Shown piece by piece: positions 8,651-16,430 of a stretch of DNA of 64,000 nt (position 1 is its first letter; each line of letters begins with the position of its first letter). The notes under the pieces are model-generated. The model searched no databases and had not been told where the DNA came from. It saw nothing but the letters and a program-made list of their open reading frames with translations. This stretch comes from Gammaproteobacteria bacterium (lineage in GTDB: Bacteria; Pseudomonadota; Gammaproteobacteria; Steroidobacterales; Rariloculaceae), in NCBI GenBank assembly GCA_022820625.1, contig JAJEFE010000008.1:1-64000 (forward strand), written 5' to 3'. The translations under genes and the position numbers were made by a program.

Positions 8651-9739
8651 CTACCACTTGCCCGGCAGGTCCCCGACGCGCTCGTAGGCCTCGCCGATCA
8701 GCACCCCCAGTTCCCGCGCCTCGCCCTCGCCCAGGTGGATGCTCGGGCGGCCGTGGGCAAAGCGGTAGTTGCAGACGATGGCGATGTCGCCGACGTTCCA
8801 TTCGATGGGGATTCCGAAGTCGTCGTAGACGTCGACGAACGCCTGTTTCTCCTCCCGGGACATCTCGCTGCCGTCGCCGAACGTCAGCTTCAGGGGGCGC
8901 TCCTCGTAGGGCAGGTGCATGACCTTCGGCCAGGCGTCGAACCACATGCCGTCGTCGGCGATGCTGCTGTAGAGCACGTTCCTGTCCCGTTGCGGGAAGT
9001 ACTCGAAAGCTGAAATGCGGTAGCGCGTCTTCAGGAGCCGGTTGGGGCCCCATTCGACCTCCAGTCCCTTGGCGCGGGCCTGGGCCTCGGCCTCGTCCGG
9101 GTCGTCGGTCATCATGGACTTCTGCCAGTGGTTGTAGACGCCGATCTGGGGCGTTCCGGCGAAGGCTTCCCGGTCCGTGAGATTGCGGTGATAGCAGAGC
9201 CCGCGCTCCCTGAGCTTGCGTCCGAGGCCGGTTTGCAGGATGGCATCGGTCGCCTGGAGGTTGTCGGAAACGAATGTGTACCCGCGTCCGGGGACTGCCC
9301 GGTGGCACAGGAATCCCAGCATCCGCGTGCTGTGCCCGACATAGGCCATTTCGTGGTGGTAGTGCAGCCAGGCCTCGAGCGGCGCGCCCACCTCATACAC
9401 GTTGGGCTCCAGCCGGTCGCGCGGGTTGGCGCCGCCCTCGTAGAGCATCTCCCGGTCGATGACGAGCTTCGCGAACCGCCGCATGGCCTGCAGGTCGGTC
9501 AATCCCGTGTTGACCAGGTAAACCAGGCCGACCTCGTCGAATGTCCTGTTCATGCGCCGGGCCAGCTCGCCGTCCGGGTCGAGGTCCGCCTCGCCCATGG
9601 CGTACTCGCCGCAGTCGATGGTGAATGACGTCGGCGGCAGCGCCGGCGTGCCCATCCACCACCGCGGCTCGATCACGCCGGGCAGGGGTCCGGTCAGATC
9701 GGCGACGATATTTGAGGCGGTGCTCATTGCGGTGTCCAT
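8651..9739 (-). CDS. TauD/TfdA-family Fe(II)/2-oxoglutarate oxygenase
   Basis: A 362-residue protein of the TauD/TfdA/clavaminate-synthase-like superfamily, whose members hydroxylate substrates with O2 and 2-oxoglutarate. The iron triad is probably the His and Glu of WLHYHHEMAY plus the His of FAHGRPSIHLG; the following Arg would bind 2-oxoglutarate. The first acidic ligand is Glu rather than the commoner Asp. The ATG at 9739 avoids overlap with the upstream gene; the next Met, at 9727, is also possible. The substrate is unknown, and nothing beside it points to sulfonate use. Confidence 0.8.
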   Translation of the reverse strand: MDTAMSTASNIVADLTGPLPGVIEPRWWMGTPALPPTSFTIDCGEYAMGEADLDPDGELARRMNRTFDEVGLVYLVNTGLTDLQAMRRFAKLVIDREMLYEGGANPRDRLEPNVYEVGAPLEAWLHYHHEMAYVGHSTRMLGFLCHRAVPGRGYTFVSDNLQATDAILQTGLGRKLRERGLCYHRNLTDREAFAGTPQIGVYNHWQKSMMTDDPDEAEAQARAKGLEVEWGPNRLLKTRYRISAFEYFPQRDRNVLYSSIADDGMWFDAWPKVMHLPYEERPLKLTFGDGSEMSREEKQAFVDVYDDFGIPIEWNVGDIAIVCNYRFAHGRPSIHLGEGEARELGVLIGEAYERVGDLPGKW

Positions 9740-9746
9740 ATTGCCG

Positions 9747-10280
9747 CTATTGATTTCGCGGGCGCGCCGCACCCGGCGGCGATTCGTCGAAAATCCGGCC
9801 GTGCTTCTCCGCCTCGATTCGGCGCTGGTTCCACGCCCGCCATTCTTGGCGTTCCGCCGCCCGGCCTTCCGCGCGGCCCTCGGCACGGCCCTCCGCACGG
9901 CCCTCGGCCTTGTGCTTCTCGATAACCGGAATGACGTACCGATTCACCATCGCCTGATACACTGACATCGCAATCTCTCCCATCACATTCACCGGGCGCG
10001 TCAGCAGCATCGCCGCCATCGCGAGGCCTGCGCCCACGTCGCTGAAATCGCTGGCCACCGCCAGCGCAAAGTCGCCGGCGCTCCACCAGCCCTCCGGCGC
10101 GGCCGCCCATTGACTGCACATGTTATAGCCAATGCGTGCCAACGCCACAAGCCACAACGCCCCGACGATCCGGAAGAATGTCCTGGCGTCCCCTACCTTG
10201 ACGCTCCAGATGGGAACATGATCCTCAGGCCGGGGCGTCGGCGACGGTAGAAACCTGCCCAGCCAGTGCAACAAGCGCAT
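9747..10280 (-). CDS. hypothetical membrane protein with AEGR tandem repeats
   Basis: A 177-residue protein I do not recognise. Two hydrophobic stretches (about residues 35-52 and 70-95) suggest membrane insertion. They are followed by a charged tail holding four AEGR units (about residues 124-140), which would form a highly charged helix or coiled coil. The DNA under the repeats is a 12-bp tandem array. An AAGGAG ribosome site stands before the ATG at 10280. It lies upstream of and parallel to the oxygenase gene. Confidence 0.65.
   Translation of the reverse strand: MRLLHWLGRFLPSPTPRPEDHVPIWSVKVGDARTFFRIVGALWLVALARIGYNMCSQWAAAPEGWWSAGDFALAVASDFSDVGAGLAMAAMLLTRPVNVMGEIAMSVYQAMVNRYVIPVIEKHKAEGRAEGRAEGRAEGRAAERQEWRAWNQRRIEAEKHGRIFDESPPGAARPRNQ
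9862..9909. repeat. 12-bp tandem repeat, four copies, inside a CDS
   Basis: Four head-to-tail units of the form cggccctcSgca (9862-9873, 9874-9885, 9886-9897, 9898-9909) encode the AEGR repeats of the membrane protein on the minus strand. The unit length is a multiple of three, so copy-number changes would keep the frame. Confidence 0.8.
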
Positions 10281-10551
10281 GAACTCTCCTTGGCGACAGT
10301 AGGATTGCGCTCACAATAGAGAGGCCGAACCAGCAAGTCAGCACGAGAAAGCGGCGATTTTCGCCACAAATGGAAAAATTTGGCGGATTTCCGCGCCTTC
10401 TACGCCAGTGACTTATGTACGTCAATGGCGTAGTATCCCATCGTGAAATTTCCTTCATCTAGACACCTGTTTTTTTACTGCGCTTACTATCGGCTTTCTT
10501 GAAGCGACGAATCGCTGACATTGTCAGGCGGCTGAAGCAGGAATTGCTTCC
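10281..10551. other. hairpin-rich intergenic region, no gene seen
   Basis: This 271-base gap separates the divergent membrane-protein and XRE genes and is richer in A+T than its surroundings. It holds GGCGA-TTT-TCGCC (10353-10365), GCGGA-TT-TCCGC (10383-10394) and a larger palindrome at 10400-10433. Short open frames just before 10552 do not resemble a RelE/HigB toxin, so the usual partner of a NadS/HigA-type regulator is missing or decayed. Confidence 0.55.
10400..10433. promoter_or_regulatory. 34-base interrupted palindrome
   Basis: CTACGCCA (10400-10407) pairs with TGGCGTAG (10426-10433). Inside, TGAC (10409-10412) pairs with GTCA (10421-10424) around the 8-base loop TTATGTAC. Apart from one G/A mismatch this is a 13-position stem. 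It may be an operator for the XRE protein encoded 118 bases downstream, or a relic of a mobile element. Confidence 0.45.
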
Positions 10552-10848
10552 ATGGACGAGAAACTGTTTGCAAAATTGATCGAGAGCGCCTCTCAGGCGG
10601 CGGAAATCGTACATGGCGATCGAGTACCGTCACGTACGTTTGAAGTTGCGTCGGATGTCGTGCGTGAAATCCGACAAAGCACTGGATTGTCCCAGGAGAA
10701 GTTCGCAGGGCTCTTTCACATATCCGTTGGTACACTCCGAAATTGGGAACAAGGGCGACGCCGGCCCGACGGACCGGCAGCCGCCTTGTTGACCGCGATC
10801 AAGAATGACCCGGAGCATGTTGTTGCTGCTTTGAATTCGGTCGGGTAG
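10552..10848 (+). CDS. XRE-family regulator, NadS/HigA-like orphan antitoxin
   Basis: A 98-residue DNA-binding protein with a helix-turn-helix at about residues 40-70 (STGLSQEKFAGLFHISVGTL followed by RNWEQGRRRP), the pattern of NadS/HigA-type antitoxins encoded downstream of RelE/HigB-like toxins. An AGGA site (10539-10542) precedes the ATG. No toxin frame is visible on either side, so it may be an orphan acting on its own promoter. Confidence 0.8.
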   Translation: MDEKLFAKLIESASQAAEIVHGDRVPSRTFEVASDVVREIRQSTGLSQEKFAGLFHISVGTLRNWEQGRRRPDGPAAALLTAIKNDPEHVVAALNSVG

Positions 10849-10896
10849 CCCGTTATCGATTGCCGGGCGTGGCTGCTGCTGCGCAGACGCCTCGCG

Positions 10897-11502
10897 TCAT
10901 GTATCTTGCAGAATCGAAAAGCGCACCCCGTGGGGCCGTGCGGCATGCGCGAGCCAACGGCACAGGTAGTCGGAAGAACTCCTGCCGACGATGACAGAAT
11001 AAGTAGGTGCGTCGTCGGCAACGCTCAGCACCACCACTGCCTTGGCCAGGCTCGTACGCGCGCATTGTCCGGGGCCGAATTCCCGGGGGTGCATGTCCAG
11101 GGTGCAACCCTTTGCCAGCACCGTGCGTGCGTCGACGCCGCTCACGCGAAGCGACACGTGTCCGCCGCTGACGTCGTTGACTGCGGCGGGGCGCCCGGCG
11201 AGTGCTTCGGAGAGTTCGCTGATGAGCTCTGCAGCACGATTCGCGCCGGTCTCGATCAGCCACTCGTCCGGGCCGAGCCAGTAGACGCGGTGGACTACCT
11301 CGGTATACGCGCTGGAAGCCGGAGGCAGGGGTTGTCCCAGGATCCGCGCGGCCGCGGTGGCCGCTCCGTTGCGTGGGTCGAGCCTGAGGGTGAGAAACCC
11401 GCGGTCGGACACCACGCCCACGCGGACACGTGCTTCCGCTGCGGATTCCACCGAGGCGAGAAAGGGTTCCAGGCCGTGGCGGTGTGCGTTAGTGTCAGCC
11501 AT
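10897..11502 (-). CDS. soxG: sarcosine oxidase gamma subunit
   Basis: A 201-residue protein at the end of the soxB-D-A-G array, matching the gamma subunit of heterotetrameric sarcosine oxidase, a structural subunit related to a GcvT-like fold. Typical segments are RVYWLGPDEWLI, VNDVSGGHVSLRVSG and a C-terminal RSSSDYLCRWL. A GGAGG site stands before the ATG at 11502; the frame extends 73 residues further upstream but without a ribosome site. The complex oxidises sarcosine to glycine and passes the methyl carbon to tetrahydrofolate. Confidence 0.88.
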   Translation of the reverse strand: MADTNAHRHGLEPFLASVESAAEARVRVGVVSDRGFLTLRLDPRNGAATAAARILGQPLPPASSAYTEVVHRVYWLGPDEWLIETGANRAAELISELSEALAGRPAAVNDVSGGHVSLRVSGVDARTVLAKGCTLDMHPREFGPGQCARTSLAKAVVVLSVADDAPTYSVIVGRSSSDYLCRWLAHAARPHGVRFSILQDT

Positions 11503-11531
11503 GGTTTTGCTGCCCTCCGTGGTCGTCCGTA

Positions 11532-14500
11532 TCAGACATGCTGGCGCCGCCCCCTGGGATCGTAGAAGGTCGGCGCAACGATTTGCACAGGCAACGGCTC
11601 GCGGTCCGGCAGCACCGCCTGGATGGTTTCGCCCTTGCGGTTCCGCCCACCGGCGACCAGTGCCAGGGCGATCGGGTGGCCCAGGCACGCGCTGCGGTAG
11701 CTGGACGTGACATGACCGCACATGGGGACGGGAGTCGGTTTGCCCGTTTCTTCCACAAGCTGCGTTCCCTCGGGGAGTACCGTTCGATCATCGGACGACA
11801 GCAGTCCGATCAACTGTTTGCGATCCTCCCGCAAGCAGTCCGGACGCCGCAGGGAACGCTTGCCGAGAAAGTCCTTTTCCTTCGACAGCAGCCAGTTCAT
11901 GCCCAGGTCAACGGGCGTGACGGAGCCGTCAGTCTCCTGGCCAACGATGATGAAACCCTTTTCGGCGCGCAGCACGTGCATGGTTTCGGTTCCGTAGGGC
12001 GCGATATCGAATGCCTTGCCGGCCTCCATGACCCGCTCCCACATGGCCAGCGCGAAGTTGCTGTCGATGTTGATCTCGAACGCCAACTCGCCGGAGAAGC
12101 TCACCCGGAACAGGGTCACGCGCATGTCGGCCAGCACGGCCGGCCTGACGGCCATGAACGGGAAGCTTTCCTTGTCCAGCGGAATGTCGCAGCCCAGCGA
12201 TTCGAGCACCCGGCGGCTATTGGGGCCGGCCACCGCGATGGTGGAATAATGTTCGGTCAGCGATGTCAGGTAGACCTCGAGTTCCGGCCACTCGGTCTGT
12301 AGCCACTTCTCCAGCCAGCCAAGCACGTGGGCTGCACCGCCAGTAGTCGTTGTCAGGTAGAAGTGCTGCTCGCCGAGACGCGCCATCACGCCGTCGTCCA
12401 TGAGCATGCCGTCCTCGCCCAGCATGATGCCGTAGACGCAGCGCCCGATCTTCATCCGGCCGACGTCGTGGGTGTAGATACGCTCCAGGAATTCGACGAC
12501 GTCGGATCCGCGGGCATCGATCTTGCCCAGGGTGGAGGCGTCCATGGCGCCGACGGAGTTGCGCACCGCCAGGCATTCCCGCGCCACCGCTGCGTGCAGG
12601 GCTTCGCCGTCTCGCGGGAAGTACCAGGGCCGGTGCCACTGGCCCACCACCTCCATGGGTGCGCCGGCGGCCTCGTGCCACTCGTGGAGCGCGGTCTTGC
12701 GCACCGGATCGTAGAGCGGGCCGACGCTTTCGCCGGCGCCGACCCCGAAACTCACCGGCGTGTAGGCTGGCCGGAATGTGGTCGTGCCGACCTCCGGAAT
12801 CGCCTTGCCGAGTATGTCGGCCAGCACGGCCAGGCCGTTGATGTTGCCGAGTTTGCCCTGGTCGGTGCCGAAGCCCAGCGCCGTGTATCGCTTGACGTGT
12901 TCCACGTTGCGATAGCCTTCGCGCACCGCGAGGCGAATGTCGGCGACGCTGGTGTCGTTCTGGAAGTCGATGAACTGCTTCGGGCAGCGATCCGCGTCCT
13001 TCGCGGCCGGCACACGCCACAGGGCTTCGATCGGGTTTTCCGGGACGGTGGCTGCGGCTGGCGCCTCGACTGCGGTGGGTTCCATGCCCAGCTTCGACAC
13101 GGCTTCCCTGCCGGCGCGCAGTCCATCAGCCAGGCACTCGCCGAGGGACCGCCTGCCGTTGCATGCGCCGGCCGAGAGATGAGCCTGCCGCGCCTGCGAG
13201 GGCACGAAGCAGAGCTGCGAATTGTCCCAGGCCAGCCGCCCGCCGGCCTGCGAATGCAGATGGACGGCCGGGTTCCAGCCGCCGGACATGGCCACCAGGT
13301 CGCAGTCGATGCGGATCGTGCTCCTGACGGTGTCCCAACAATCGCCGTCCCACCGGGCGATGCCGGCGCCCCTCACACGGCGCCGTCCGGCCACGTCGCA
13401 AACCACGTGTCCCGCCAGCACCGGAATCTGCAGGGCTTGCGCCCGGGCGCCGAGTTCTCCGGCGCCGCCGGGACGGCTGTCAACGATGGCGGTCACCTCG
13501 GCGCCGGCGTCGGCCAGGTCGATCGCCGCCCGATACGCCGAATCGTTGTTCGTGAAGACCACCGCACGGCGGCCCGGCAGTACCGCATAGCGATGGATGT
13601 AGGTCGAGACGGCGGACGCCAGCATCACGCCCGGCCGGTCGTTGTTGCAGTACACCAGCGGCCTCTCGAAGCTGCCCTGGGCCAGCACCACCTGCCGGGC
13701 CCGGACGCGCCAGAGCCGTTCCCGGACGCCCTCGCCAGGGGGGCGCATGGACGCGACGCCGTCGCCGGAGCTGCCCGCGTCGACCGTACAGCGCTCCGCA
13801 ATCGTCAGAAAGTTGTGGTCGTGGTAGCCGAACACGGTGCTGCGGGGCAGCAGCGTGCAGTCTGGGTGGTTGCGCAGTTCAGCCACTACACCGGCGGCCC
13901 ACTCCGCGGCCGGCTTGCCGTCGATGCTCTCGGTGCACGCCAGCAGGCTGCCGCCGAATTCATTCTGCTCGTCGGCGAGAATCACCCGGGCGCCGGACCG
14001 CGCCGCCGCCAGCGCCGCCATCAGTCCGGCCGGCCCGCCGCCGGCCACCAGCACGTCGCAGTGTGCGTTCATGTGTTCGTAGGTGTCGGGATCGGGCGCC
14101 GCCGGTGAGCGGCCAAAGCCGGCCGACGCACGGATCAGGCGCTCGTATAGCTTCCACAGCGAGCGCGGGTACATGAATGTCTTGTAGTAGAAACCGGCAC
14201 TCAGCATTCGCCCGAAGATGTCATTGATCGCGCCGGCGTCAAAGCGCACGCCGGGCCAGCCCTTTGTGGTGTGTGCGACCAGGCCTTCGTGCAATTCGAC
14301 CTGAGTCGCCAGGAGGTTCGGCTGCGCAGCGGCGCCCGCCCCCACCTGCATGATCGCATTGGGTTCCTCCGCGCCGCTTCCGACGATCCCGCGCGGGCGG
14401 CGCAACTTGAAGCTGCGCCCCACCAGGGACAAGTCGCCGGCGATCAACGCGGACGCAAGCGTATCGCCTGCAAAACCCTCGCAGACTTCACCGTCGAAGG

Positions 14501-14570
14501 AGAATGTCAGGGGCCGTGTCCGGTCGATCCGCCCGCCCTGCTGCAAACGATTCGGCTGCATGGCTGCCAT
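11532..14570 (-). CDS. soxA: sarcosine oxidase alpha subunit
   Basis: A 1012-residue protein, the usual length for the alpha subunit. The order is an N-terminal 2Fe-2S-like ubiquitin fold (LTFSFDGEVCEGFAGDTLAS), an FAD/NAD-binding region with VLVAGGGPAGLMAALAA, a linker, and a C-terminal GcvT-like domain (about residue 630 onward, with FRVSFSGELAFEI) that binds tetrahydrofolate and makes 5,10-methylene-THF. The ATG at 14570 follows a GGAGG site 7 bases away and lies 2 bases after the soxD stop. Confidence 0.93.
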   Translation of the reverse strand: MAAMQPNRLQQGGRIDRTRPLTFSFDGEVCEGFAGDTLASALIAGDLSLVGRSFKLRRPRGIVGSGAEEPNAIMQVGAGAAAQPNLLATQVELHEGLVAHTTKGWPGVRFDAGAINDIFGRMLSAGFYYKTFMYPRSLWKLYERLIRASAGFGRSPAAPDPDTYEHMNAHCDVLVAGGGPAGLMAALAAARSGARVILADEQNEFGGSLLACTESIDGKPAAEWAAGVVAELRNHPDCTLLPRSTVFGYHDHNFLTIAERCTVDAGSSGDGVASMRPPGEGVRERLWRVRARQVVLAQGSFERPLVYCNNDRPGVMLASAVSTYIHRYAVLPGRRAVVFTNNDSAYRAAIDLADAGAEVTAIVDSRPGGAGELGARAQALQIPVLAGHVVCDVAGRRRVRGAGIARWDGDCWDTVRSTIRIDCDLVAMSGGWNPAVHLHSQAGGRLAWDNSQLCFVPSQARQAHLSAGACNGRRSLGECLADGLRAGREAVSKLGMEPTAVEAPAAATVPENPIEALWRVPAAKDADRCPKQFIDFQNDTSVADIRLAVREGYRNVEHVKRYTALGFGTDQGKLGNINGLAVLADILGKAIPEVGTTTFRPAYTPVSFGVGAGESVGPLYDPVRKTALHEWHEAAGAPMEVVGQWHRPWYFPRDGEALHAAVARECLAVRNSVGAMDASTLGKIDARGSDVVEFLERIYTHDVGRMKIGRCVYGIMLGEDGMLMDDGVMARLGEQHFYLTTTTGGAAHVLGWLEKWLQTEWPELEVYLTSLTEHYSTIAVAGPNSRRVLESLGCDIPLDKESFPFMAVRPAVLADMRVTLFRVSFSGELAFEINIDSNFALAMWERVMEAGKAFDIAPYGTETMHVLRAEKGFIIVGQETDGSVTPVDLGMNWLLSKEKDFLGKRSLRRPDCLREDRKQLIGLLSSDDRTVLPEGTQLVEETGKPTPVPMCGHVTSSYRSACLGHPIALALVAGGRNRKGETIQAVLPDREPLPVQIVAPTFYDPRGRRQHV

Positions 14571-14572
14571 CG

Positions 14573-14920
14573 TCAGCCTCCGTTCCCGGCGCCGGACGCG
14601 CTGCCCGATCCGGCGCCGGCATCGACGGAGTTGTCGGCGACGTTTGGCGTCCCGGTTCCGGCCGGGCTCAATACGTAACTGCGTTCGATACGGTAGGTGA
14701 CCGTATCGCGCTCCAGGCCGAACCACCGCCGGCAGCCCTGGGCGTGGTTCCACAGTTCCCGGTGCGCGCCGCGCGGGTTGGCGCGGAAGAACAGGTAGTC
14801 GGCCCATTCCCCGTCGCTCAGCGCATCCGGGTCCGGCGGCCGCACGATGCCGGCCTCGCCGCCGTAGCTGAACTCAGTCTCGGCCCGGGGTCCGCACCAT
14901 GGACATTCGATCAGCAGCAT
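14573..14920 (-). CDS. soxD: sarcosine oxidase delta subunit
   Basis: A 115-residue protein with the zinc-binding delta-subunit pattern: CPWCGPR near the start, then WNHAQGCRRWF, giving Cys6, Cys9, His and Cys as probable ligands. The last 25 residues are a Gly/Ser/Ala-rich tail that looks unstructured. It lies between soxB and soxA as in other soxBDAG operons. Confidence 0.92.
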   Translation of the reverse strand: MLLIECPWCGPRAETEFSYGGEAGIVRPPDPDALSDGEWADYLFFRANPRGAHRELWNHAQGCRRWFGLERDTVTYRIERSYVLSPAGTGTPNVADNSVDAGAGSGSASGAGNGG

Positions 14921-14995
14921 GGTCCCTGTCCTGCGGGAGCAAAGCGATCGATCATTGCCGGATTCATTTGCCGCCCGCCTGGCGCAATTCGCACG

Positions 14996-16246
14996 CTAGT
15001 GCGCCACCGCCGCGGCGCCGTGCTCGTCGATCAGCGCACCTGAGGCAAACCGCTCCAGGCTGAAGGGCGCGTTGAGTTCGTGGGGCTCGTCATGAGCCAT
15101 CGTATGCGCAAACACCCACCCGGACCCCGGCGTCGACTTGAACCCGCCGGTGCCCCATCCGCAGTTGAAGTAGAGGCCCTCCACCGGCGTTTTCGAGACG
15201 ATCGGACACGCGTCCGGGCAGACATCGACGATCCCGCCCCAGAGCCTGAGCATGCGCACCCGGCTGAACACCGGGAACAGCTCGATGATCGCCTGCATCG
15301 TGTGCTCGATAATGTGGAAACTGCCCCGCTGCCCGTAGCCGTTGTACGCGTCGATTCCTGCGCCGATCACCAGCTCGCCCTTGTCGGACTGGCTGATGTA
15401 GCCATGCACCGCCCCCGACATGACCACCGTATCAAGCACGGGCTTGATGGGCTCGGAGACGAACGCCTGCAAGGGATGGCTCTCGATGGGCAGGCGCAGG
15501 TCCGCCATCTTCGCCAGCACGCTGGCATGGCCGGCCACCACGACACCGATGCAGCCCGAGGCGATGGCGCCGCGGGTGGTCTGCACCCCCACGGCCCTGC
15601 CGCCCCGGACTTCGATCCCCGTGACCTCGCACTGCTCAATAATGTCGACGCCGAGCGCATCGGCGGCCCGCGCGAAGCCCCAGGCGACGGCGTCATGCCG
15701 CGCCACGCCCGCGCGGCGCTGCAGCGACGCGCCGAGGATGGGGTAGCGCGCATCGGGCGACGTGTTGAGGTGCGGAATCGCCTTGCCGAGTTCAGCCGCG
15801 CTGACGACCTCGGCGTCGATGCCGTTGAGCCGGTTGGCGTTGACGCGCCGCTCGATGTCGCGCATGTCCTGCAGCGAGTGGCCCAGGTTGTAGACGCCGC
15901 GCTGGCTGAACATGACGTTGTAATTCAGGTCCTGGCTCAGTCCCTCCCAGAGCTTCATGGACTTCTCGTAGAGCAGCGAGGATTCGGTCCACAGGTAGTT
16001 TGAGCGCACTATGGTGGTATTGCGCCCGGTATTGCCCCCGCCGATCCAGCCCTTTTCCAACACGGCGATGTTGCGGACGCCGTGATCCCGGGCCAGGTAA
16101 TAAGCGGTAGCGAGGCCGTGACCGCCGCCGCCGACAATGATCGCGTCATAGCTCTTCTTCGGTTCCGGACTGCGCCAGGCCGCACGCCAGTTCCTGTTGT
16201 AACCGAGCGCATTGCGCAACAGGCCGAATGCAGAATACCGATTCAT
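14996..16246 (-). CDS. soxB: sarcosine oxidase beta subunit
   Basis: A 416-residue flavoprotein subunit with the FAD fingerprint GGGGHG (39-44) and the RHD motif whose His184 corresponds to the covalent FMN-binding His of the family. In the heterotetramer this subunit oxidises sarcosine and sends electrons to O2, forming hydrogen peroxide. It is the first gene of the soxBDAG set and is separated from the upstream DMGDH-like gene by a large inverted repeat. Confidence 0.93.
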   Translation of the reverse strand: MNRYSAFGLLRNALGYNRNWRAAWRSPEPKKSYDAIIVGGGGHGLATAYYLARDHGVRNIAVLEKGWIGGGNTGRNTTIVRSNYLWTESSLLYEKSMKLWEGLSQDLNYNVMFSQRGVYNLGHSLQDMRDIERRVNANRLNGIDAEVVSAAELGKAIPHLNTSPDARYPILGASLQRRAGVARHDAVAWGFARAADALGVDIIEQCEVTGIEVRGGRAVGVQTTRGAIASGCIGVVVAGHASVLAKMADLRLPIESHPLQAFVSEPIKPVLDTVVMSGAVHGYISQSDKGELVIGAGIDAYNGYGQRGSFHIIEHTMQAIIELFPVFSRVRMLRLWGGIVDVCPDACPIVSKTPVEGLYFNCGWGTGGFKSTPGSGWVFAHTMAHDEPHELNAPFSLERFASGALIDEHGAAAVAH

Positions 16247-16276
16247 GCTGTCATGCCCGGCCTGCCGAAGACGCCA

Positions 16277-16386
16277 GGCGAGTCGTACTGCCGGCCGCTT
16301 GAGACCCTCGCCCGCAGGGATGCGGGCGTGGAGCGTACAGGGACGTATTCACAGCGTGTCTCAAGCGGCCGGCAGTACGACTCGCC
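16277..16386. repeat. structured extragenic element A: 29-bp perfect inverted arms, two inner hairpins
   Basis: Bases 16277-16305 and 16358-16386 are perfect 29-base reverse complements. The 52-base interior holds a perfect 8-bp hairpin CGCCCGCA-GGGA-TGCGGGCG (16309-16328) and a second element around TACAGGGACGTA. Read on the minus strand, both inner loops contain RTCCCTG. It fills the soxB/DMGDH gap. Elements at 56943 and 59808 have the same architecture but unrelated arms. Confidence 0.9.
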
Positions 16387-16430
16387 GACCCATCCCCCAC
16401 AGCAGCCCAATCCTCGGCGAGACATGCGCC

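Noticed and set aside
8651-9739. TauD-like oxygenase as a TmpA partner for the TmpB-like HD protein
   Set aside because: It is 9 kb away, has a Glu in the iron motif and lacks the gamma-butyrobetaine-hydroxylase-like layout expected of TmpA.
9862-9909. Short CRISPR array
   Set aside because: The 12-bp units are contiguous, have no spacers and are translated in frame.
10440-10551. Remnant of a RelE/HigB toxin before the XRE gene
   Set aside because: Translations of the short frames do not show the family's C-terminal pattern, so a decayed toxin cannot be claimed.
16277-16386. Ordinary factor-independent terminator or IS with terminal repeats
   Set aside because: There is no T-run after the arm, no coding sequence inside, and two elements of the same architecture carry different ends.
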